Positions 8,425 through 15,933 of a stretch of 64,000 bases of DNA are shown here, piece by piece. This DNA comes from Pararhizobium_B sp963760965 (GTDB lineage Bacteria; Pseudomonadota; Alphaproteobacteria; Rhizobiales; Rhizobiaceae), in assembly GCA_963760965.1 (NCBI GenBank), contig CAVXEW010000011.1, forward strand, positions 55,106 through 119,105. Direction: 5' to 3'. The position numbers and the translations under genes were made by a program. Below the pieces are notes generated by a model, which did not search any database, was not told where the DNA came from, and worked only from the letters and a program-made list of their open reading frames with translations. Numbering within the stretch: position 1 is the stretch's first letter; each line of letters starts with the position of its first letter.

Positions 8425-8458
8425 AAAGGGCCGGAGCTTCTTGCTCCGGCCCTTTTCG
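8425..8458 (+). terminator. Rho-independent terminator after the csbD-like gene
   Basis: A 13-bp stem (AAAGGGCCGGAGC, 8425-8437, with its complement at 8443-8455) with a 5-base loop, ending in TTTTC. Confidence 0.9.
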
Positions 8459-8517
8459 CATGGTTTGCCGTTTGCACGGTCTGCCGTCTCCGCGCCGCTC
8501 GCCGCGCAAGCCCGTCG

Positions 8518-8679
8518 TCAGAAGACCAGGACGCCGAACAGGATCAGCAGGAGGATGCCGATGAGGACGACGAAGATGAGGATCTTGGCGAGGCCGGCGG
8601 CGACGCCCGCCAGGGAACCGAACCCGAGCAGGCTGGCGATCGCCGCGATGAGCAGGAGAACGACAATCCATTTCAGCAT
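8518..8679 (-). CDS. DUF1328 family small membrane protein
   Basis: A 53-aa protein with two hydrophobic helices, beginning MLKWIVVLLLIAAIASLLGF, the characteristic start of the DUF1328/YtjA family. Function is unknown; homologues are often general-stress or osmotic-stress induced. The ATG at 8679 is chosen because the family begins with MLKW. An EcfG-type promoter lies about 70 bases upstream on the same strand. Confidence 0.88.
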   Translation of the reverse strand: MLKWIVVLLLIAAIASLLGFGSLAGVAAGLAKILIFVVLIGILLLILFGVLVF

Positions 8680-8746
8680 TGCATCAAACCCTTTCTCGAA
8701 CGCGTTCTTGCCCGCCCCGAACGGCCGGGCTTGCCTTGCAGGTGAC

Positions 8747-8771
8747 AACTCGCCCGCCTCCCGCAGGTTCC
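8747..8771 (-). promoter_or_regulatory. EcfG-type promoter of the DUF1328 gene
   Basis: Leftward GGAAC (8771-8767), 17 bases, then GTT (8749-8747), equal to a 16-base spacer before AGTT. A slightly weaker match than the others because the base before GTT is A instead of C. Confidence 0.72.
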
Positions 8772-8860
8772 ATCGGGGCTGGCCGCCCGCAATCGCGCGG
8801 ACGCCTTGCGGCAGGTCATGGCGCGCGGCTCTCGCGTACCGCATCGGGGACAGGACTCGC

Positions 8861-8885
8861 GGAACGATTCGCGAAGGCATACGTT
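8861..8885 (+). promoter_or_regulatory. EcfG-dependent promoter of the DUF883/holin-like pair
   Basis: GGAAC at 8861-8865, a 16-base spacer and CGTT at 8882-8885, 31 bases before the ATG at 8916. Confidence 0.86.
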
Positions 8886-8915
8886 AGGGCACGGAATCCC
8901 GAACAGGAGTGGCAC

Positions 8916-9248
8916 ATGGCGACGACATCGAAAATGAAGACGGCAGAGGAAGAGGCCGAAAAGATCGAGGAAAGGGCTACGGTCGAAGAGCAGCTTGCCC
9001 GCATCAAGGCCGATATCGGCGAACTCGCCTCGACGCTCTCCTCGATCGGCACGCGCCGGGCCCGCACGGGCGCTGACCGGCATGTCAGCGAACTCACCCG
9101 CGCCGGCGAGGAGGCGATCGAGGATCTGCGCCGCCAGTTGCGCTCGATCGAGCGGGACCTCTCCGACAAGGTGCAGGAAAAGCCCCTGCAGACGCTCGGC
9201 ATCGCGGCCGGGGTCGGCTTCCTTCTCGCCCTGGTGATGCGACGCTGA
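8916..9248 (+). CDS. DUF883 (ElaB/YqjD-like) membrane-anchored protein
   Basis: A 110-aa protein with a long charged helical region (about residues 10-90) and a single C-terminal hydrophobic anchor (LGIAAGVGFLLALVMRR). This is the architecture of the DUF883/ElaB/YqjD family, whose E. coli members are sigma-S-dependent inner-membrane proteins associated with ribosomes. The ATG at 8916 follows CAGGAGT. It is transcribed from an EcfG promoter and followed after 3 bases by the holin-like gene. Confidence 0.88.
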   Translation: MATTSKMKTAEEEAEKIEERATVEEQLARIKADIGELASTLSSIGTRRARTGADRHVSELTRAGEEAIEDLRRQLRSIERDLSDKVQEKPLQTLGIAAGVGFLLALVMRR

Positions 9249-9251
9249 TTC

Positions 9252-9689
9252 ATGAAGTCCATACTTCCACTTCTGGCCAGCCTCGCTTCGGGTGAAATCG
9301 GGCTCGCGATCAACAACGCCAAGCGCGAGGCGATCTTCCTCGCCATCATCGCGTTCTTCGCGCTGGTGGCTGTCGTCTTTGCCCTCGCGGCGGCCGAGGT
9401 CGCGCTCGCTGCGGTCTACGGGCCGCTCTACGCGTGTCTCATCATCGCCGGCAGTGCGCTGGTGCTCTGCGTCCTGGTGCTGGTCGTCATGAAGATCGCC
9501 ATGGCTCGGGCGCGACGGCGCGCACGGCTGAGGCGCGAGGCCAACCAGGCGGCCTACACCACGGCGGCGATGACCTTCCTGCCCTTCGCGCTGCGTTCCA
9601 AGGCGGCGCTCGCGATCGGCATTCCTCTCGCCGCGCTCGCGGGCTACCTGCTCGTTCCCGGCAGGAACAGGAAGGGCGACGACGAATAG
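9252..9689 (+). CDS. Phage-holin-superfamily-like membrane protein (DUF1469 type)
   Basis: A 145-aa protein with two adjacent transmembrane helices (about residues 27-85), a basic cytoplasmic segment rich in Arg (RARRRARLRREAN), and a further hydrophobic segment before a charged tail. The layout resembles the DUF1469/Phage_holin_3_6 family, which in proteobacteria is usually a chromosomal partner of DUF883 proteins (the YqjE/YqjD arrangement) and not phage lysis machinery. It starts 3 bases after the DUF883 gene and shares its stress promoter. Confidence 0.8.
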   Translation: MKSILPLLASLASGEIGLAINNAKREAIFLAIIAFFALVAVVFALAAAEVALAAVYGPLYACLIIAGSALVLCVLVLVVMKIAMARARRRARLRREANQAAYTTAAMTFLPFALRSKAALAIGIPLAALAGYLLVPGRNRKGDDE

Positions 9690-9793
9690 GCCGTCCTCCG
9701 GCAGGTGCCGATGGTTTCGCGAACCGCGGTGGCGGCAGGCCGCCCGCCGCGCATGCCGGTTTACTCTCGCCGGCCGGGCAGGTGCGAAAGCGT

Positions 9794-10549
9794 TCAGAGG
9801 TAGGGCCGCTTCTTCTGCGAGAGCCCTTCCCACTGGGCGAGTCTCGTCAGCCGTTCCTCGTCCAGCACCTCGCAACTCCTGTCGCGCCACCGGATGAGCT
9901 TCTTCTCGGTCAGCCGCTTCAGCGTCCTGTTGGTATGGACCACGGAAAGCCCGAGCGTGTCGGCGAGAAGAAGTTGGGTGATCGGGATCTGCAGCCGCTG
10001 GCCCTCCGTCAACCCCACCGACTTCGCCCGTGCGAAGAGATAGGATATCAGGTAGGCCGCGCGCTCGAGCGCGTTCCGGCGGCCTATGTTGAGGAGATTC
10101 TCGTCGAGGATCTGCTCTTCGCGGGCGGCCATCCACGTGATGTCGAAGCCGAGCGAGGGAAACTGCTTGTAGAGCTCGACGAGCCTGCTGCGCTCGAACA
10201 CGCAGAGAAGGACGGGCGACAGCGTCTCGACCGAATGCTGCATCTCTCCCATGAGGCTGCCCTGCAGCCCGACAAGATCGCCCGGGAAAACGAAGTTCAT
10301 GATCTGACGGCGGCCGTCCTCCAGGATCTTGTAGCGGAACGCCGTTCCCTGCAGCACCGAATAGAGATGCGCGCTGTGCGACTGTTCGACGAGAATGGTC
10401 GCGCCCGCCTCCGCATTCAGCTCGCCCGACTTGAAGGTCGAGAGAAACCGCGCCTCCTCCGGCTCGAACGACCTGAAATATGGCAATTTCTGCAGCGGGC
10501 AAGCCTCGCAGGCCACCTTGCGCACGCTGATGCCCTGGGCGACGTTCAT
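9794..10549 (-). CDS. Crp/Fnr family transcriptional regulator
   Basis: A 251-aa regulator with an N-terminal cyclic-nucleotide-binding-like beta barrel (about 30-140), a long dimer helix and a C-terminal winged helix. The recognition region reads TQLLLADTLGLSVVHTNRTL. Near the N-terminus there are only two closely spaced cysteines (Cys14, Cys17), plus one at about 116, so the four-cysteine [4Fe-4S] set of classical Fnr is not complete. The gene lies between stress genes but has no EcfG box of its own that I can see. What it senses is unknown. Confidence 0.88.
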   Translation of the reverse strand: MNVAQGISVRKVACEACPLQKLPYFRSFEPEEARFLSTFKSGELNAEAGATILVEQSHSAHLYSVLQGTAFRYKILEDGRRQIMNFVFPGDLVGLQGSLMGEMQHSVETLSPVLLCVFERSRLVELYKQFPSLGFDITWMAAREEQILDENLLNIGRRNALERAAYLISYLFARAKSVGLTEGQRLQIPITQLLLADTLGLSVVHTNRTLKRLTEKKLIRWRDRSCEVLDEERLTRLAQWEGLSQKKRPYL

Positions 10550-10693
10550 GATCCGATCTGCCTTCCTCCGACGAGGTCCCTCGGCTGCGAATATAGACGC
10601 ATTTCCGCCGGACTTGAAAGGACGCAGTCTGGTCAGGGGAAGTCTTTGCCGCGAAACGGGGGAGTTTGCCGACCCTTCGCAGGTCGCCGGAGG

Positions 10694-11249
10694 TCAGCCC
10701 GCGAAGGCCTTGGATACGGTGGGGGCAGAGATCGAGTTCGGGCCCGTAGTCGGCCTCGCCGGAGATGGAAAGCAGTTCCTGGAGACGCACCCTGGCGCGG
10801 TTGACGCGGCTCTTGATGGTTCCCACGGCGCAGCCGCAGATCTCGGCAGCTTCCTCGTAGGCGAAGCCCGAGGCGCCGACGAGGACGATCGCCTCGCGCT
10901 GGTCGTCGGGAAGCTTCTCGAGCGCCTTGCGGAAGTCCTGCATGTCGAGCGAACCGTATTGCGACGGATGCACCGCGAGATTGCCGGAGAAAAGTCCGTC
11001 CGTATCCTGCACCTCGCGCCCGCGCTTGCGCATCTGGCTGTAGAACTCGTTGCGAAGTATGGTGAACAGCCACGCCTTCATGTTGGTCCCGAGCTCGAAG
11101 CCGGACTGCTTGGCCCAGGCCTTCATGATCGTGTCCTGCACGAGGTCGTCGGCCTTGTCGTGCCGCCCGGTCAGCGACATCGCGAAGGCGCGCAGGCTCG
11201 GCAGGGTAGAAAGCAGCTCTCGCTTGAAGGTCTTTTCGTCGTCACTCAT
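10694..11249 (-). CDS. ecfG: EcfG-type general stress sigma factor (C-terminal frameshift)
   Basis: ECF sigma factor of the EcfG/RpoE2 group, the effector of the alphaproteobacterial general stress response. Sigma region 2 is seen in SLTGRHDKADDLVQDTIMKA and MKAWLFTILRNEFYSQMRKR. Region 4 is seen in FAYEEAAEICGCAVGTIKSR. The ATG at 11249 (MSDDEKTF) gives the usual start. Near the end the frame shifts: removing one base of the doubled T at 10737-10738 restores YGPDSISAPTVSKAFAG and a stop at 10694, a typical EcfG tail. Without that correction the frame runs open for hundreds of codons across downstream genes, which I treat as accidental. It is encoded just behind nepR. Confidence 0.88.
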
Positions 11250-11273
11250 CTGTTGCTCAACCTTTCCGGCCAC

Positions 11274-11477
11274 TCACATCTTGGACGAACCGCCGGTGCT
11301 CTGGCGTTCGGACTCGTCAAGCTTGTCGAGCAGGTCGAGAAAGCGCTCGGGGATGGGTTCGTCCTGCAACGAACTGTAGAGAGCCTTGAGCTTCGAGCCG
11401 ATTTCGCTGTTCGGGTCGACACCTTCCCAGCCTCCGCGAACCGGCTCGGTTGCGCTCTTCTTCAATTTTTCATTCAT
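11274..11477 (-). CDS. nepR: Anti-sigma factor NepR
   Basis: A 67-aa anti-sigma factor that holds EcfG inactive and is titrated away by phosphorylated PhyR. The NepR core is visible in EIGSKLKALYSSLQDEPIPE and RFLDLLDKLDE (about residues 25-55). The ATG at 11477 is used because the family is 55-70 residues long; the longer open frame upstream would cover the promoter. It precedes ecfG on the same strand with a 24-base gap and is divergent from phyR, the standard arrangement in the order. Confidence 0.93.
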   Translation of the reverse strand: MNEKLKKSATEPVRGGWEGVDPNSEIGSKLKALYSSLQDEPIPERFLDLLDKLDESERQSTGGSSKM

Positions 11478-11523
11478 TGCTCTGCCACTCGTCCCTTCAC
11501 GAGATATGGATTTCTCGTGCCTT

Positions 11524-11548
11524 AATGCCGACCATAAAAAAAAGTTCC
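11524..11548 (-). promoter_or_regulatory. EcfG-type promoter of nepR-ecfG
   Basis: Leftward GGAAC (11548-11544), a 16-base T-rich spacer, then CATT (11527-11524), a near match to CGTT. It fits autoregulation of nepR-ecfG and overlaps the inverted repeat shared with the phyR promoter. Confidence 0.72.
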
Positions 11549-11556
11549 CTGGCGCG

Positions 11557-11581
11557 GGAACTTTTTTTGGAAGCCGAAGTT
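11557..11581 (+). promoter_or_regulatory. EcfG-type promoter of phyR
   Basis: GGAAC at 11557-11561, a 17-base spacer beginning with seven T residues, GTT at 11579-11581, about 50 bases before the phyR ATG. Confidence 0.78.
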
Positions 11582-11631
11582 CTATCGAAGAGTGTGCCCG
11601 CGCACACAAGCCTTGCATTGGGGAGTATCGC

Positions 11632-12426
11632 ATGTCTCTTTCGACGCGTATCGCGCCGCACCTTCCTTATCTCCGCCGCTTTTCGAGGGCCGTCACCGGC
11701 TCCCAGACTTCCGGCGACGCCTACGTCGCCGCCGTTCTGGAAGCTCTCATCGCCGACGTTTCGATCTTTCCGGACTCCTCCTCCGATCGGATCGGCCTCT
11801 ACAAGCTGTTTAGTCAACTCTTTGCGTCGCTGTCGGTTCCGACTCCGAACGTGACTTCTCCATTCGCCTGGGAACAGCGTGCGACGGCGAACCTTGCGGC
11901 CATCGCCCCGGTCGCCCGCCAGGCTTTCCTTCTCGTGGCGGTCGAGGACTTCCAGCCCGAAGAGGCCGCCGAGATCCTCGACGTCGAGGATGCCGAGGTC
12001 TCCAGGCTTCTCAACCAGGCCTCGGCCGATATCTCCCGCCAGGTCGCCACCGACATCATGATCATCGAGGACGAGCCACTGATCGCAATGGACATCGAGC
12101 AGATGGTCCAGGGATTGGGCCACGAGGTCGTCGGCGTCGCGCGCACGCACAGGGAAGCCGTCGCGCTCTTCGAGAAGACGTCGCCGAAGATGGTGCTGGC
12201 CGACATCCAGCTGGCGGACGGAAGCTCGGGCATCGACGCGGTCAACGACATCCTGCGCACGAGCGCCATCCCGGTCATCTTCATCACGGCATTCCCGGAG
12301 AGACTGCTGACCGGCGACAAGCCGGAGCCGGCCTTCCTGGTGACCAAGCCGTTCAACCCGGACATGGTCAAGGCGCTGATCAGCCAGGCGCTGTTCTTCA
12401 ACGAGAGTTCACGCCTGGCCGCCTGA
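11632..12426 (+). CDS. phyR: Response regulator / anti-anti-sigma factor PhyR
   Basis: A 264-aa PhyR: an N-terminal sigma-like domain (about 10-135) that mimics EcfG to bind NepR, joined to a C-terminal receiver domain (about 140-260). The acidic pocket is visible in MIIEDEPLIAMD, the phosphoacceptor is Asp191 in MVLADIQLADG, and the conserved Lys lies in LVTKPFNP. On phosphorylation the sigma-like domain releases NepR from EcfG. The gene is divergent from nepR-ecfG, and a candidate kinase gene follows on the same strand at 12810. The ATG at 11632 follows GGGAGTA. Confidence 0.95.
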   Translation: MSLSTRIAPHLPYLRRFSRAVTGSQTSGDAYVAAVLEALIADVSIFPDSSSDRIGLYKLFSQLFASLSVPTPNVTSPFAWEQRATANLAAIAPVARQAFLLVAVEDFQPEEAAEILDVEDAEVSRLLNQASADISRQVATDIMIIEDEPLIAMDIEQMVQGLGHEVVGVARTHREAVALFEKTSPKMVLADIQLADGSSGIDAVNDILRTSAIPVIFITAFPERLLTGDKPEPAFLVTKPFNPDMVKALISQALFFNESSRLAA

Positions 12427-12809
12427 CGGTCTGACCCAAACAGATGGCACCCGTCCGTTTGGAAAAGTCAGCCCGCAAGCTATGGGTCTGGTGGGGCGAT
12501 TTTTCCTGACAGATGGTAGCATCAGTCAGAATCGCGCCACTGGGAATCGGCCGGGCGGCTGTCGTCCGGTCGGGCAGGGAGCCGCTGCGGCGTCGCCGGC
12601 GCGACACCGCATGGGTCCGGCGCAGCCGGGCGAGGCGACGCTCGAGACGAAATGCCGGAGGCAGGGCAGCGGGAATTTCCGCCGGGCCTGCCCCGGGGCG
12701 GGGCGGATGCCGGTGACGCGAGGGCGCCGGGCCCCGGCAACCGAATTGACTGGCCGGGAGGGAGACCACCACAGCGCCTCCCGAAATGCCGGCAGCACTG
12801 CGGGGCCAG
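12427..12809. other. Non-coding gap between phyR and the HWE kinase gene
   Basis: This 383-base, GC-rich interval has open frames on both strands but none with a recognisable domain, ribosome binding site or EcfG box. I see no convincing feature in it. Confidence 0.5.
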
Positions 12810-13814
12810 ATGACGAGCAAGACGCCGGCCGAACCTGACCCACCGCGCTTCGATCGTTTCAAGACGATGTTGCGAGGCCTTCGGGTGAGCGGCATGTGCG
12901 TCGCCTACCAGGATCGGGACCTCAGGTTCCTGATGGTGGAGAACGCTCCGGAATTCTGGCCGTCCCGCACGGAAATCCTCGAGAACGGCGACCGGGCGGT
13001 CTTCGACGGCAAGGTGGTGGAGCGCATCGAGGCCGCCAAGCGAACCGTGCTCGCCGGCGGCGGCTCGACCCGGCTCGAGGTGCCCGTGACCGACGACGGC
13101 TCGCCCCGGTGGTTCGAGATGACGGTCGAGCCGGACCTCTCTCACGACGGCAGCGTGCGCGGGCTCTTCATCACGGCTCTCGAGATCACCGATCTCATCC
13201 ACCGCGAGCAGGTCCTCAAGACGCTCCTGAGGGAAGTCAGCCACCGCTCCAAGAACCTGCTGGCCATCATCCAGAGCATCGCCATGCAGACCGCGCGCTA
13301 CTCCGGATCGCTCGACGACTTCCTTCTCAAGTTCCGCGGCCGGATACAGTCGCTTTCCGAATCCCAGGACCTCGTCACCGATTCGAACTGGCGCGGGGCG
13401 CTGTTCTCCCGGCTCATCGACCGCCAGCTGTCGCGCTACGCCGCCGTCGACGGTCGCGTCTCGCTGACGGGCGACGACTGCTACCTGGCACCCAACGCGG
13501 CGCTGCACGTCGGCCTCGCCATCCACGAACTGGCCGTCAACTCGGCCGCCTACGGCGCCCTGGCCGACGCGCGCGGCAGCCTCGCGATCGAGGTCGCCCG
13601 CACGAGCACCGGTCCCGAAGCCGAGGAGATCGTCGTCACCTGGAACGAGCGCATCCCCGGCAACATCGACCTCGACACCATCCGGTCGCGTTTCGGCAGC
13701 ACGGTCCTCGAAAAGGTCGTGCCGGTGGCGATCGGCGGGAAGGCCGCCTATTCCATCAGCGAGGGAGCCGTCCGCTACCGGCTTGAGATCCCCGAGCACG
13801 AATACGAGACGTGA
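12810..13814 (+). CDS. HWE-family sensor histidine kinase, candidate PhyR kinase
   Basis: A 334-aa soluble kinase: an N-terminal PAS-like sensor region (about 20-130), then an HWE-type dimerisation/catalytic module. Phosphoacceptor His145 lies in LLREVSHRSKNLLAII, the N-box reads HELAVNSAAYGAL with Asn244, and the WxE motif is present as TWNE. HWE/HisKA_2 kinases are the usual phosphodonors for PhyR (the PhyK type), and this one sits right behind phyR, so a PhyK role is likely but inferred. No membrane segments are seen. The ATG at 12810 is chosen over one 24 bases upstream, with some doubt. Confidence 0.87.
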   Translation: MTSKTPAEPDPPRFDRFKTMLRGLRVSGMCVAYQDRDLRFLMVENAPEFWPSRTEILENGDRAVFDGKVVERIEAAKRTVLAGGGSTRLEVPVTDDGSPRWFEMTVEPDLSHDGSVRGLFITALEITDLIHREQVLKTLLREVSHRSKNLLAIIQSIAMQTARYSGSLDDFLLKFRGRIQSLSESQDLVTDSNWRGALFSRLIDRQLSRYAAVDGRVSLTGDDCYLAPNAALHVGLAIHELAVNSAAYGALADARGSLAIEVARTSTGPEAEEIVVTWNERIPGNIDLDTIRSRFGSTVLEKVVPVAIGGKAAYSISEGAVRYRLEIPEHEYET

Positions 13815-13865
13815 CGCCGGCCTCCGCCGGAGACATGCGCTGAAGGGGGAATTGCGGACAAAAAG

Positions 13866-13906
13866 AAAGGAGCTGGTGCGGGGGGACGTCACCAGCTCCT
13901 TATTTT
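13866..13906 (+). terminator. Rho-independent terminator after the HWE kinase gene
   Basis: A 12-bp stem AAGGAGCTGGTG (13866-13877) with its complement at 13889-13900, followed by ATTTTAT. Confidence 0.85.
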
Positions 13907-14054
13907 ATCGTGTCTGAGGGAAACACGACGGGAACCAAGACGTCTCGGGTCGGGGGATGAGGTGGGTGCCTTGGTTCAGATAGGAAACGCGCCAGTCCCC
14001 GACCGGTTCCCCCGGCTGCGAATTTTTTTTCGACTTTTTTTCAGCGGCCGGGAT

Positions 14055-15122
14055 TCAGTCCTGGAGCAGCAGGAGATCGCTGCCGGAGAAGCTGATTTCG
14101 GCCTGCGATCCGGCGACCGGCGGCGGCGCGGACGGGTTGTTGAATGTATCGAGGGAGATCGAGTTGTCGCCCGTTCCGATCCGTACCCGGATGACGGAGC
14201 CGAGGAAGCTGACGTCCGATATGCGGCCGCTCAGCCGCGAGTCGCGGTCCGCCCGCGGACCGAGCGCCACCGCCTCGGGACGCACGGCGACGGAAACCGG
14301 ATCGCCTGCCTTGCGCTGGCCGAGGTCGTGCGGAAGGGCGATCACGGACCGGTCGATGACCACGGTTCCCGCCTCGGGATTCTCGACCTTGCCCTTGAGC
14401 ACGTTCAGCGTGCCCACGAAGGAGGCGACGAAGTTCGTCTTCGGCCGGTTGTAGATCTCGAAGGGCGTGCCGACCTGATCCGCCCGGCCGGCGTTCATCA
14501 CCACGATGCGGTCCGACATCGAGAGTGCTTCTTCCTGGTCGTGCGTGACGAAGATCGTGGTGATGCCGAGCTCCTTCTGGATCTCCCGGATCTGCTCGCG
14601 CAGGGATAGCCGGATCTTCGCGTCGAGGGCGGAAAGCGGCTCGTCGAGCAGCAGCATCGACGGGCGCGCGGCGAGCGCGCGGGCCAGCGCCACGCGCTGC
14701 TGCTGGCCGCCGGACAGCTGGTAGGGGAAGCGCTCCTCGAAGCCGGGCAGCCCGATCAGCTCGAGCATCTCGCCGACGCGGCCGCGTGCTTCCTGGCGGC
14801 CGATCCCAGCGATCTTCAGCCCGAAGCCGATGTTCCCGGCGACACTCATGTTGGGGAAGAGCGCATAGGCCTGGAATACCATCCCGATCTTCCGCTGGCT
14901 GGGGTGCAGGCGCGTGATGTCCCGCCCGTCGACGACGATCGTGCCGGTCGTCGGGGTCTCGAAGCCGGCGATCATGCGCAGGATGGTCGTCTTCCCGCAG
15001 CCCGACGGCCCGAGGAAGGAGATGAACTCCCCGCGGTCGACGGTAAGGTCGACGTCCCTGACGACCCTGTTGTTGCCGAAGCTCTTGCCGAGGCCTTCCA
15101 GTTTCAGGAATTCGTCGCTCAT
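14055..15122 (-). CDS. ABC importer ATP-binding protein (PotA/FbpC-like)
   Basis: A 355-aa ATPase of the importer family that serves spermidine/putrescine, iron and 2-aminoethylphosphonate-type systems. Walker A is FLGPSGCGKTTILRM, the signature is YQLSGGQQQRVALARAL, Walker B is MLLLDEPLSALD, and the H-loop is FVTHDQEEAL. The C-terminal 120 residues form the TOBE regulatory domain. The ATG at 15122 (MSDEFLKLEG) is used because the upstream extension has no domain. It is the last gene of a leftward set with the substrate-binding protein and two permeases. The substrate is unknown; neighbours suggest an amino alcohol or similar amine. Confidence 0.9.
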   Translation of the reverse strand: MSDEFLKLEGLGKSFGNNRVVRDVDLTVDRGEFISFLGPSGCGKTTILRMIAGFETPTTGTIVVDGRDITRLHPSQRKIGMVFQAYALFPNMSVAGNIGFGLKIAGIGRQEARGRVGEMLELIGLPGFEERFPYQLSGGQQQRVALARALAARPSMLLLDEPLSALDAKIRLSLREQIREIQKELGITTIFVTHDQEEALSMSDRIVVMNAGRADQVGTPFEIYNRPKTNFVASFVGTLNVLKGKVENPEAGTVVIDRSVIALPHDLGQRKAGDPVSVAVRPEAVALGPRADRDSRLSGRISDVSFLGSVIRVRIGTGDNSISLDTFNNPSAPPPVAGSQAEISFSGSDLLLLQD

Positions 15123-15141
15123 TTCCGCTCGTCCCTCGATG

Positions 15142-15933
15142 TCATTCGGCACTCGCCGAGGTCTTCGGCGCAAAGCGCGCGAGAAGCTGGATCATGCCCA
15201 TCGCGCCCCAGGTGATGGCGAAGGCGATGATGGCGAGTGCCGCCGGCTCGTATGCACGATTGGCGCCGATGTTCTGCATGTAAGGCCCGAAGGCCGGCCG
15301 GTTGAGCAGGCTCGCCATCACGAATTCGCCGATGACGATCGCGAAGCTCAGGAACGCGCCGGAGAGCACCGAGATCAGGATGTTCGGGAAGATCACCCGC
15401 ATGAGGATCGTCGGGGTGCGCGCGCCGAGGATGGTCGCCGCCTCCGTCAGCGTACGCACGTCGATCGCCCGCAGCCCGGTGTCCACGGCGCGGTACATGT
15501 ACGGCATCGACAGCGTGACGTAGCCGAAGGTGAGCAGGACGTTGGTGCCGCTCACCGAATTCGTCAGCGGCAGCCAGGAGGACGAGTTGAACGTCCGGAT
15601 GTAGCCGAAGACGAGGATGATCGGCGGCACGATAAGCGGCAGCAGCGTTATGAACTCGACGACCGGACGCAGGGCCGGCAGGCGCAGCCGCACGAAATAG
15701 GCGGCCGGCACGATGAGCACGACGCCGACGACGATGGTGGCGACCGCCACCGTGACCGAGTAGGTGAACGTCTCCCGGAAGTTCGGGTCGTTCAGCACGT
15801 TGGCATAGGCGAGGAAGGAGTAGGCGTCCCGCCGCTCGCGCAGCGAGAACTCGAACGTCGCGATGAGCGGCAGCAGGAAATAGGCGGCGCCGAGGCAGAA
15901 CCCCAGCCAGGGAAGAAAGCGCGACCGTCTCAT
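15142..15933 (-). CDS. ABC importer permease (PotC-like)
   Basis: A 263-aa inner-membrane permease with six predicted helices and the BPD_transp_1 EAA motif around LTEAATILGARTPTILMRVIFP (about residues 157-178). The ATG overlaps the stop of the upstream permease (ATGA). It is transcribed with the other components of the importer at 14055-17970. Confidence 0.9.
   Translation of the reverse strand: MRRSRFLPWLGFCLGAAYFLLPLIATFEFSLRERRDAYSFLAYANVLNDPNFRETFTYSVTVAVATIVVGVVLIVPAAYFVRLRLPALRPVVEFITLLPLIVPPIILVFGYIRTFNSSSWLPLTNSVSGTNVLLTFGYVTLSMPYMYRAVDTGLRAIDVRTLTEAATILGARTPTILMRVIFPNILISVLSGAFLSFAIVIGEFVMASLLNRPAFGPYMQNIGANRAYEPAALAIIAFAITWGAMGMIQLLARFAPKTSASAE

Noticed and set aside
9252..9689. 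Prophage holin implying a lysis cassette
   Set aside because: There is no endolysin or structural phage gene nearby; the pairing with DUF883 and a stress promoter fits a chromosomal YqjE-like protein.
8673..11273. A leftward 866-codon open frame beginning with ecfG
   Set aside because: Only the first about 175 codons look like a protein family; the rest overlaps the Crp/Fnr, holin-like, DUF883 and DUF1328 genes in other frames. It is explained by a one-base indel in high-GC DNA.
11536..11568. Treating the A-run/T-run inverted repeat as a plain terminator
   Set aside because: It lies upstream of both divergent genes and no gene ends there; its arms match EcfG -35 elements. Terminator behaviour remains possible but secondary.
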